In this document: one piece after another, positions 1 through 7,269 of the stretch | Position numbering within the stretch: the stretch's first letter is position 1 | Layout: the number at the start of each line of letters is the position of its first letter | Notes under the pieces: model-generated | Database searches by the model: none | The model's input: the letters and a program-made list of their open reading frames with translations, nothing else | What the model was told of the DNA's origin: nothing | From: an uncultured Bacteroidales bacterium | Lineage (GTDB): Bacteria > Bacteroidota > Bacteroidia > Bacteroidales > Paludibacteraceae | Direction: 5' to 3' | NCBI GenBank assembly: GCA_937915765.1 | Contig: CALGHE010000102.1 | Location: 62,001-126,000 of the forward strand | Length of the DNA stretch: 64,000 nucleotides | Program-made: the position numbers and the translations under genes

Positions 1-381
1 AAAGCAGTAGCAACCAAAAAAAGAGTAGTAAAAGTTGACGCAAACGGACAACTGCATGTACACTCATCTTTTAACAACATTATCGTTGCTTTGACAAACG
101 CGGAAGGTCAGGTTATCTCTTGGTCTTCAGCAGGTAAAATGGGTTTCAGAGGTTCTAAGAAGAACACTCCTTACGCAGCTCAGATGGCAGCTCAGGATTG
201 CGCCAAAGTTGCGTTCGACCTTGGTTTGAGAAAGGTGAAGGCTTATGTGAAAGGTCCGGGAAATGGTCGTGAATCGGCAATCCGTACTGTGCACGGCGCA
301 GGTATCGAGGTTACTGAGATCATAGACGTGACACCACTACCACACAACGGTTGTCGACCACCTAAAAAACGTAGAGTTTAA
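1..381 (+). CDS. rpsK: 30S ribosomal protein S11 (5' end cut by the window)
   Basis: Small-subunit ribosomal protein that helps form the platform around the mRNA exit site. The reading frame is open from base 1, so the first codons lie outside the window; 126 codons remain before the stop. The family signature is clear: HVHSSFNNIIVALTN near the start, then GFRGSKKNTPYAAQ, the glycine-rich KGPGNGRESAIR segment and the basic HNGCRPPKKRRV C-terminus. It is followed by rpsD, rpoA and rplQ on the same strand, the usual end of the alpha operon. A TTG at position 91 is internal and not the start. The identification is secure. Confidence 0.97.
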   Translation, partial: KAVATKKRVVKVDANGQLHVHSSFNNIIVALTNAEGQVISWSSAGKMGFRGSKKNTPYAAQMAAQDCAKVAFDLGLRKVKAYVKGPGNGRESAIRTVHGAGIEVTEIIDVTPLPHNGCRPPKKRRV

Positions 382-424
382 TTATTTTACACTAATTGTT
401 TCCGAATCTCGTGATTGTGATAGG

Positions 425-449
425 ATTGCATTTTAAACCTCTCTGCAAT
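425..449 (+). promoter_or_regulatory. hairpin in the rpsK-rpsD spacer
   Basis: The 117-base spacer between rpsK and rpsD is longer than the other junctions of this operon (10 and 5 bases). It contains a perfect 6-bp stem (ATTGCA/TGCAAT) with a 13-base loop about 50 bases before the rpsD start. S4 autoregulates its operon through leader RNA in several bacteria, so an S4-binding leader is possible here, but nothing in the sequence proves it. Confidence 0.25.
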
Positions 450-498
450 AGCGGCTGCACAATTCAGGATTTGGAAGTTAATAACAAATTTAGAAACA

Positions 499-1104
499 AT
501 GGCTAGATATATAGGTCCAAAAACGAGAATTGCGCGTAAATTTGGTGAAGCTATTTTCGGTCCTGACAAGAATTTGGCGAAGAGGAATTTTCCTCCAGGA
601 CAGCATGGTGTTAACAGAAGAAAGAAAACGTCTGAGTATGGTGTTCAGCTAAACGAAAAGCAGAAGGCTAAATATACTTACGGCGTTTTGGAAAGACAGT
701 TCCGTAACTTGTTCGACAAGGCTTCTAGAACTAAGGGTATTACCGGTGAGGTTTTGCTTCAGTTGTTGGAAAGCCGTCTTGACAATGTGGTTTACCGTCT
801 TGGCATCGCTCCGACTCGTGCGGCTGCGCGCCAGCTGGTGTCTCACAAGCACATCGTTGTTGACGGTTCTGTAGTGAACATTCCTTCATATTCTGTAAAA
901 CAAGGTCAAGTTATCGGTGTTCGCGAAAAATCAAAGTCTTTGGAAGTTATTGCAGATGCTTTGTCTGGATTCAATCACAGCAAGTATGCATGGCTTGAAT
1001 GGGACAACTCTTCTATGTCTGGAAAGTTCTTGCACACTCCAGAAAGAGCTGACATCCCAGAAAATATCAAAGAACAATTGATCGTCGAATTATACTCTAA
1101 ATAA
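499..1104 (+). CDS. rpsD: 30S ribosomal protein S4
   Basis: Primary 16S rRNA-binding protein of the small subunit, also a translational repressor in some bacteria. At 201 aa it has the usual length. It starts MARYIGPKTRIARKFGE; the N-terminal domain carries the FPPGQHG motif, and the S4 RNA-binding fold at about residues 92-155 contains SRLDNVVYRLGIAPTRAAARQLV and HKHIVVDG. The protein has no cysteine, so it is the zinc-free form. ATG at 499 is the only sensible start. It lies between rpsK and rpoA as expected. Confidence 0.97.
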   Translation: MARYIGPKTRIARKFGEAIFGPDKNLAKRNFPPGQHGVNRRKKTSEYGVQLNEKQKAKYTYGVLERQFRNLFDKASRTKGITGEVLLQLLESRLDNVVYRLGIAPTRAAARQLVSHKHIVVDGSVVNIPSYSVKQGQVIGVREKSKSLEVIADALSGFNHSKYAWLEWDNSSMSGKFLHTPERADIPENIKEQLIVELYSK

Positions 1105-1114
1105 TAATTGATCC

Positions 1115-2107
1115 ATGGCTATATTAGCATTTCAAAAACCCGATAAAGTTATAATGTTGGAAGCGGACAACTTTCAGGGAAAGTTCGAGTTCCGTCCGTT
1201 GGAGCCTGGTTATGGTATCACCGTTGGAAATGCGTTGAGACGTATCTTGCTTTCTTCTTTGGAAGGCTTCGCCATCACTTCTATCAAGATTGATGGCGTG
1301 GATCACGAGTTTGACTGCATTCCCGGCGTTATCGAGGACGTAACCAATGTCATCCTCAACTTGAAACAGGTTCGTTTCAAACAGAAAGTTGAAGAAGTTG
1401 AAAACGAAAAGGTTACTATAATCGTTTCGGGAACGGAAGTGTTCAAGGCTGGGGATATTTCAAAGAGTTTAACTGGATTTGAGGTTCTTAACCCTGATTT
1501 CGTAATTTGCCGTCTGGACTCAGAAGCAAGCTTTCAGATTGAACTGACTATCGGTAAGGGGCGCGGTTATGTTCCGGCTGACGAAAACAAGATTCCTGGT
1601 TCTGAAATTGGAGTTATCGCTATTGACTCTATTTTCACTCCTATCAGGAACGTTAAGTACGCTGTTGAAAACTATCGTGTGGAACAGAAGACTGACTATG
1701 AAAAGTTGGTTCTTGAAATTCAGACCGATGGTTCTATTCATCCGAAGGACGCTCTGAAAGAGGCTGCAAAGATTCTTATTCATCACTTTATGCTGTTCTC
1801 TGACGAAAAAATCACGTTGGATTCTAGCGATGGAGATGGTAATGAAGAATTTGACGAAGAAGTGCTTCACATGCGTCAGTTGCTCAAGACTAAGCTTGTC
1901 GATATGGACTTGTCTGTACGTGCGCTTAACTGCTTGAAGGCTGCTGATGTTGAAACGCTTGGCGAACTTGTTGTCTTCAACAAGAACGACCTTCTCAAGT
2001 TCAGAAATTTCGGTAAGAAGTCTTTGACCGAATTAGACCAATTGTTAGATAATCTTAGCCTCTCTTTCGGCATGGATATCTCAAAATATAAATTAGATAA
2101 AGAGTAA
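1115..2107 (+). CDS. rpoA: DNA-directed RNA polymerase subunit alpha
   Basis: Alpha subunit of RNA polymerase: the N-terminal domain dimerises and nucleates assembly of the enzyme, the C-terminal domain contacts DNA and activators. The 330-aa product has both. The N-terminal domain (about 1-230) includes the PGYGITVGNALRRILLSS motif. After an acidic linker (about 240-255) the C-terminal domain shows LSVRALNCLKAADVETLGEL and FRNFGKKSLTEL, the helix-hairpin-helix DNA-binding region. It starts 10 bases after rpsD and ends 5 bases before rplQ, indicating one transcript and coupled translation. Confidence 0.98.
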   Translation: MAILAFQKPDKVIMLEADNFQGKFEFRPLEPGYGITVGNALRRILLSSLEGFAITSIKIDGVDHEFDCIPGVIEDVTNVILNLKQVRFKQKVEEVENEKVTIIVSGTEVFKAGDISKSLTGFEVLNPDFVICRLDSEASFQIELTIGKGRGYVPADENKIPGSEIGVIAIDSIFTPIRNVKYAVENYRVEQKTDYEKLVLEIQTDGSIHPKDALKEAAKILIHHFMLFSDEKITLDSSDGDGNEEFDEEVLHMRQLLKTKLVDMDLSVRALNCLKAADVETLGELVVFNKNDLLKFRNFGKKSLTELDQLLDNLSLSFGMDISKYKLDKE

Positions 2108-2112
2108 TAACA

Positions 2113-2589
2113 ATGAGACATAATAAGAAATTCAACCATTTGGGAAGAAAGGCTGAGCACAGAAAAGCTCTCCTTTCTAATATGGCTTGTTCTTTGATTC
2201 AACATAAAAGAATCAACACTACTACCGCTAAGGCTAAGGAGTTGAGAAAGTACGTTGAGCCTTTGTTGACTAGGGCTAAGGACGACTCTACTCACTCTCG
2301 TAGAGTTGTGTTCTCTTATCTTCAGAACAAGGAAGCTGTTAAGGAATTGTTTGGCGAAATTTCACAGAAGATCGCTGACCGTCCAGGAGGATACACTCGT
2401 ATCATCAAGACTGGCGTTCGTTTGGGTGACTCTGCTGAAATGTGCTTCATCGAACTTGTTGACTTTAACGAAGCTATGCTTAAGGACGCTCCTAAGAAGG
2501 CTGCTAAGACTCGCCGTTCTAGAAAGAAGGCGGCTGACGCTCCTGCTGAGGTTGCTGAAGAAGCTGCAGAAGCTCCTGCTGCTGAGTAA
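2113..2589 (+). CDS. rplQ: 50S ribosomal protein L17
   Basis: Large-subunit ribosomal protein located near the peptide exit tunnel. The core (about residues 1-125) begins MRHNKKFNHLGRKAEHRKAL and includes NMACSLIQHKRINTT and PGGYTRIIKTGVRLGDSAEM. The C-terminal roughly 30 residues form a Lys/Arg then Ala/Glu-rich low-complexity extension, common in Bacteroidota and absent from the 127-aa E. coli protein. It is the last gene of the operon, followed 25 bases later by an intrinsic terminator. Confidence 0.97.
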   Translation: MRHNKKFNHLGRKAEHRKALLSNMACSLIQHKRINTTTAKAKELRKYVEPLLTRAKDDSTHSRRVVFSYLQNKEAVKELFGEISQKIADRPGGYTRIIKTGVRLGDSAEMCFIELVDFNEAMLKDAPKKAAKTRRSRKKAADAPAEVAEEAAEAPAAE

Positions 2590-2613
2590 TAAGTTATTAT
2601 ACAGCATATCTAA

Positions 2614-2645
2614 AAAGGCTATCCGAACTCGGGTAGCCTTTTTTT
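2614..2645 (+). terminator. intrinsic terminator of the rpsK-rplQ operon
   Basis: A 12-bp stem (AAAGGCTATCCG with CGGGTAGCCTTT, one G-U pair) closed by the loop AACT is followed by an uninterrupted T run. It lies just after rplQ. Confidence 0.9.
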
Positions 2646-3137
2646 GTGAGTAAGGTGATAGACTCCTAAATTTGTCGCAGTTTTCTCATTTAAAAGTTCA
2701 GACCTTCCGCCTTGCATTCTCTCTGCCTGGAAGGCAGCACAAAGCGTAGCGGCGGTAACCCAGGACGAAGTCTTGGGTGAAGAATGATATAGCGAAAACC
2801 TGCCTGGAAGGCAGTACCAAAGTTCTTGTTGTATTACGTCTTAAGGAAATTTTGAATTATTAGTGTCCGATAAAACTTTTTGATGGTTTCCTTAAACTAT
2901 ATTTTGTCGGACAGCCGATATAAGCACTCCAATGTAGGGCAAAAACAGCAGAATATGGCTTAAAATGGCAAATATGACCATGGGTAAGGATGTTGTTGTG
3001 GTTTGTAATGTGGATTTTTTAGCTGACAGCCGTTATTTTTTTCAGAGGGGCTTGTCTAACATGAAAACAAGTAAAAATAAGTTCTAATGTATGTCTAGCA
3101 GACTGCAATATTTTTTTTTGAAAAGATAATTAATCTG
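2646..3137. repeat. gene-free stretch with degenerate repeats and a possible insertion-sequence remnant
   Basis: No convincing gene. Two copies of the small palindrome CTGCCTGGAAGGCAG lie near 2725 and 2803, around a GC-richer block (about 2700-2830) whose translation reads like a decayed protein. Further right, TGTCCGATAAAA (2864-2875) and TTTTGTCGGACA (2902-2913) form an imperfect inverted repeat; the minus strand across 2820-2890 can be read as a short broken peptide. This looks like eroded mobile DNA, but no element can be named. Confidence 0.4.
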
Positions 3138-3168
3138 TTTGTGTGATAAGAAAAAAACACTAATTTTG
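3138..3168 (+). promoter_or_regulatory. Bacteroidota-type promoter for the 3.3-9.2 kb secreted-protein genes
   Basis: TTTG at 3138-3141, 19 bases, then TAATTTTG at 3161-3168, matching the phylum consensus TTTG-N19-21-TAnnTTTG. Transcription would start near 3175, giving a leader of about 120 bases that contains a 10-bp palindrome GGAGCGCTCC near 3188. Confidence 0.75.
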
Positions 3169-3295
3169 TAGTTGATTTTTGGGAACAGGAGCGCTCCCTT
3201 CTGGAACATACGTAGTGAAGGTCAGAGTTGGAAACAAAAGTTGTTCCCGCAGTTTTGTGAATGTAAAATAATCGTTAACCATTAAATTGAAAATC

Positions 3296-5314
3296 ATGAG
3301 ACAGGCGTTTGTTTTTCTGTTAATGTTCATGGGTGCATGTTTTTCATCTTTCTCTGCAGATATAAGGAAAGCCTCAGTTATTTCTGACGGAGACAGAGGG
3401 CTGGCGTTGGAGTGGGTGAAAGATTTGGATGGCGATGTTTATGCGATAACAAATGACGAAAATAGAGATTTGTATGTTTTAGGTATGACATATAGTTATG
3501 TGGGTGATGATTATATGGCATCTAATGATAACACTTACTTTGTTGCGAAATATACACCTCGTGGAGAATTGGTTTGGTTGAAGGAGATACACAGAGAAAA
3601 TCATGGACAGTTGACCCCATTGTCAAAGTTGGTGTATCAGTCAGGAAAGCTTTATTTTATAATTAGAACGCCAAGCCAGTCGATTTATTATGAAAATCAA
3701 TTGGTTTGGGCTGAAGGTCTTGTTATGCCTAGTTTGTTTTTTGAAGTGAATGCTCAAGATGGAGAATTTGTTAATTGTGATGGATTGGGATATTTTAGTG
3801 GGAGTACAGACTTTTTTTCTGTAGATAAAAAGCAAAACAAGATAGTCATAGCTCCTATTTCTGATGGAGAGTATCATGAGTATGGATATATTGACCCATT
3901 CCCAAAATTCGAGGGCATGAATCAAACCAATTTCAAGACAGATACTCGTACCAATGGGGCAACCGATTTTTACATCGCCAAGTTGGACAAGGACAACAAT
4001 CTTGTTTCTGATTTTGCTTTGGGGGGTGAGGGTCCAGATTATAATATCTTGTTAGGTTTTCTGAACGCCTCGGTAAACGGTGATACACTTTTCCTCTTCA
4101 TGGGCTACCAGAGCGATTCGTTGGACATAGACCCCAATCCGGAAAACGAGGTCTGGATTTATGGGAAAGAGTATCTCTATAATAGAGACAATATGGGCTT
4201 TATCCTGATACAGTATGACATCTCCGGCGACCGCTTGCGTTTGATGAGTTACAAAGAGTATGACTATACATGGTACATCACTCATAATTTTCTCTACTCA
4301 CATCCGGCGAAGGGAACTTATATGGCATGGGAGAATCCTATTTATCGTGTAGTGAAAGATGGAGAGCCTTATTTGCAGTGCGGGGAATCTCATGTTTATG
4401 CGACGGTAGACGACAAGAGCAACGTGACCATTGTGGATTCAATTCCGGCTTCAGGAGCTTTGGATGCTCTTTCAACATCTTTGCATTACAAATACGATGA
4501 CAAGTCCAACTTTTATCTTTCGAACAGTCGGGTCAATAGTAACAGAGATTCGTTCCCCATCACTTTGAGTTTTACGAAAGACGGCAAAGAGTATCTTTAC
4601 GACGAGAAAGATACGTGGCATGTCTGTGTCTCTAAATTTGATACAATGGGTAACTATCTTTGGTCTTTGATGTTTTTGAATGTTCCGACTTTGGTAGATC
4701 CTTGTTACAATTCCGAGTATGGATATGTATGTTTTGAGGGGTCGAATTTTGACGATGACTATATCACGGATTTGTCGCCAGATCCCGATAAGGAGTTTTT
4801 AACAACGCATGAGTGGGATTTTCTCATGCTCTACCGCGAGACCTACCGCATAGCGGCAGACCCTGTGGAGCATGGCGAGGTGGTTGTGCCGGATACCTTT
4901 GCATGGCATGGCGAGGACTACGAGATTGGCGTTCTGCCGGAAGATGGTTATCGTCTGGAGCGCATTACTGCCAACGGCAAGGAACTGGAGGCGGACGAGG
5001 CTGGGCGTTACTTTGTGCGCAAGGTTACAGAGCCGATCTGCATCAACGCGGAGTTTGCTCCGTCAACAGGTGTGAAAAACACCGAGAACGAAAGGTTTGA
5101 AATTGTGCCAAACTTGGTGGACAGATGGTTGCAGTTGAGCAATGCCGCCGATTCGGGCTTGGAGCGTTACATCATAATGGATATTAACGGCAAGGCTATG
5201 CAAGAGGGTGCATTTACAGAACAGATAGATGTGCAGCATTTGCAGCCAGGCAAATATCTGATTGAACTAAAAGGAAAAAATAGTAAAAAAGTAGGAACAT
5301 TTATAAAGAAATAA
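3296..5314 (+). CDS. secreted protein of unknown function with T9SS type A-like sorting domain
   Basis: A 672-aa exported protein. ATG at 3296 is preferred over an in-frame TTG at 3287 because the two downstream paralogues start the same way (MRRAF/MRKAF). Residues 1-21 form a signal peptide ending SSFSA. The body has repeated beta-rich segments mixing aromatic and acidic residues (for example DFYIAKLDKDNNLV), suggesting a propeller-like or SBBP-type fold, but I recognise no catalytic motif. The last about 75 residues look like a Por/T9SS sorting domain: LQLSNAADSGLERYIIMDINGK, then PGKYLIELKGK and a basic end. The final 30 codons are nearly identical to those of the next gene. Probably surface-attached or released. 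Confidence 0.8.
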   Translation: MRQAFVFLLMFMGACFSSFSADIRKASVISDGDRGLALEWVKDLDGDVYAITNDENRDLYVLGMTYSYVGDDYMASNDNTYFVAKYTPRGELVWLKEIHRENHGQLTPLSKLVYQSGKLYFIIRTPSQSIYYENQLVWAEGLVMPSLFFEVNAQDGEFVNCDGLGYFSGSTDFFSVDKKQNKIVIAPISDGEYHEYGYIDPFPKFEGMNQTNFKTDTRTNGATDFYIAKLDKDNNLVSDFALGGEGPDYNILLGFLNASVNGDTLFLFMGYQSDSLDIDPNPENEVWIYGKEYLYNRDNMGFILIQYDISGDRLRLMSYKEYDYTWYITHNFLYSHPAKGTYMAWENPIYRVVKDGEPYLQCGESHVYATVDDKSNVTIVDSIPASGALDALSTSLHYKYDDKSNFYLSNSRVNSNRDSFPITLSFTKDGKEYLYDEKDTWHVCVSKFDTMGNYLWSLMFLNVPTLVDPCYNSEYGYVCFEGSNFDDDYITDLSPDPDKEFLTTHEWDFLMLYRETYRIAADPVEHGEVVVPDTFAWHGEDYEIGVLPEDGYRLERITANGKELEADEAGRYFVRKVTEPICINAEFAPSTGVKNTENERFEIVPNLVDRWLQLSNAADSGLERYIIMDINGKAMQEGAFTEQIDVQHLQPGKYLIELKGKNSKKVGTFIKK

Positions 5315-5317
5315 ATC

Positions 5318-7264
5318 ATGAGAAGAGCGTTTATCTGCGTGTTGTTGACGATATCAAGTTGTTTGTCTTTGGTTGCTGCCACCTATACGGTGACAACAAC
5401 AAAAGACGGAGTTGAAGGGTCTTTGCGATGGGCTGTAGAACAGGCCAGCCAAGAGGAGGAGACCTCTATTGTAGAGTTTGCGTTATCATCAGCAGACACG
5501 GTGTTTTTGGACACCACCATACAGATAACCTCTTCTATAAAATTTGATGGAAGGAGCAGTGACGGAGGGAAAGTCATAGTAGTTGCTTCTGCGGAAAAGT
5601 ATATGCTTTTTGACCTCGGAAAGTATGAACTTGATTCGGTCGTTTTTGAGCATCTGAAGTTTCAAAGACGAATGTTTAAACGATCGATCAATAAGTTAGA
5701 AGGATTTGCAAGTGTTGACTCAACTCGTGGAGAATTTGTTTTGAGAGATTGCGACTTCAAGTACCTTGAAAGAGCAATTAAAGCTGGAGGCTCTTCTGTG
5801 GATATTGTTATTGCAGGCTGCACCTTTGATTCCATTGTTTCAGATTGTATTGGGAGATATCATGAAAATGAAGCAGAGTCTTGGCATACGTTGAAATTAT
5901 ATGAAAGTCACTTTACTAATGTATTTTCTAATGTGGTGGCTGGAGGAGAGGTGGAAAATACACCATTGTTGGAGGTGAAAAAATGTCTTTTTGAAAAATG
6001 CTATTATGGGTTTGTAGGTAATTCTGCAGAGATGATATTCTCGAAAAGTACGTTTAAAGATACAAGGTATGATGCAATAAGTATAGGTTGTGATGATTTG
6101 TGCCAAGCGAAGATCTATATGGATAGTTGTCACATATTTAACACGGGGAGGTATGGTTTTGAGAATTATTTGGATGGCTCGGAAACGTATGTGACTAACT
6201 GTGAATTTAGAGGGTCCGGACAAGAAAATATCATACTTACTCGTCTGTATTATACTGATAAATATAGCAAGTTGCATATAGAGAACAATATCTTTGGCTC
6301 TGTTGAAAATGGAGGGGTTGGTGTTTTGTTGGATGCATCGCACACGGTTGTACGTAATAATGTTTTTTACGGTATAGAAGGAGAGTCTGAGTATTGGGGC
6401 GAAAATTCGTTTGCCCTCAGTGACAAAGGGAGTGACACTTTGCTTATAGAGGGAAATTCATTTGGATTCAATGGAGAAGAAAAATCTCCAAATAAACATG
6501 GTGATTTGCTTCTTATGTCAGAAACGGAATTAAGGTATTGGTTAGATAGGGGTTATGATTATGTGCGAGACCCGAAGATAACAATACGCAATAATACCTT
6601 TTTGCAGAGTTCGCCCAAGGCAATACGTATGGATAGTTTACGTTTGAATGTCACCATATCAGAAAACTTGTTTTTGGAGACCAAAGACTCAGCAATTTGC
6701 AACGTAAAACCATTGTCAGTGCCGGTAATCACGAATGTCAGCAAACAAGGAGACAACATAATTGTTGCGGGCAAGGTTGATTCAATTGCAACCATAGAAC
6801 TGTTTTACACATCAGGCGCTCCGCAGACGGCAGAAGCGTTTTTAGGCAGAGCGGAGACAGATTCAGAAGGTGGCTTTTCTTTTTCCATCCCGTTGGAGAA
6901 TGTAAAAGACAAAGGCGGCTCACTTTGCTTTACCGCCACAGCCACCTATCCATGTCGAGCCACAAGTAATTTGAGCGAGGTGTATTGCGCTACGTTCAAT
7001 GACTCCAAAATAGCGAACAATGTAAGTTCTAAAATCATTACACTTACGCCGAATCCTGTTTCTGACTATCTGAAAACAGGTCTTGCAGAAGATGTGAGTT
7101 ATCAAATCTATTCGGCAGATGGATCTTTGGTGATGAGCGGCAAGATTGTGCAAGAGGGCGTCTGCTCGGCAGAGATAGATGTGCAGCACTTGCAGCCAGG
7201 CAAATATCTGATTGAACTAAAAGGGAAAAATAGTAAAAAAATAGGAACATTTATAAAGAGATAA
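5318..7264 (+). CDS. secreted right-handed beta-helix protein with T9SS sorting domain (copy A)
   Basis: A 648-aa exported protein starting 4 bases after the preceding stop. A signal peptide (about 1-21) is followed by TYTVTTTKDGVEGSLRWAVEQA, an opening typical of secreted parallel beta-helix proteins of the choice-of-anchor/CSLREA-like type. Residues about 110-430 contain many short repeats of the kind RNNVFYG, IEGNSFGF and IRNNTFLQ, the ladder asparagines of a right-handed beta-helix. A beta-sandwich region (about 465-555) precedes a T9SS type A tail. No catalytic residues are evident, so adhesion or polysaccharide binding is as likely as lyase activity. It is a tandem copy of the next gene, but its last about 30 codons match the upstream gene instead. 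Confidence 0.85.
   Translation: MRRAFICVLLTISSCLSLVAATYTVTTTKDGVEGSLRWAVEQASQEEETSIVEFALSSADTVFLDTTIQITSSIKFDGRSSDGGKVIVVASAEKYMLFDLGKYELDSVVFEHLKFQRRMFKRSINKLEGFASVDSTRGEFVLRDCDFKYLERAIKAGGSSVDIVIAGCTFDSIVSDCIGRYHENEAESWHTLKLYESHFTNVFSNVVAGGEVENTPLLEVKKCLFEKCYYGFVGNSAEMIFSKSTFKDTRYDAISIGCDDLCQAKIYMDSCHIFNTGRYGFENYLDGSETYVTNCEFRGSGQENIILTRLYYTDKYSKLHIENNIFGSVENGGVGVLLDASHTVVRNNVFYGIEGESEYWGENSFALSDKGSDTLLIEGNSFGFNGEEKSPNKHGDLLLMSETELRYWLDRGYDYVRDPKITIRNNTFLQSSPKAIRMDSLRLNVTISENLFLETKDSAICNVKPLSVPVITNVSKQGDNIIVAGKVDSIATIELFYTSGAPQTAEAFLGRAETDSEGGFSFSIPLENVKDKGGSLCFTATATYPCRATSNLSEVYCATFNDSKIANNVSSKIITLTPNPVSDYLKTGLAEDVSYQIYSADGSLVMSGKIVQEGVCSAEIDVQHLQPGKYLIELKGKNSKKIGTFIKR
6434..7145 (+). repeat. 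direct repeat, left copy (712 bp identical)
   Basis: Bases 6434-7145 are identical to 8386-9097 (offset 1952). The flanking coding sequence is only similar. The offset equals the distance between the two start codons, so no net insertion or deletion separates the copies. Confidence 0.95.
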
Positions 7265-7269
7265 AAATC

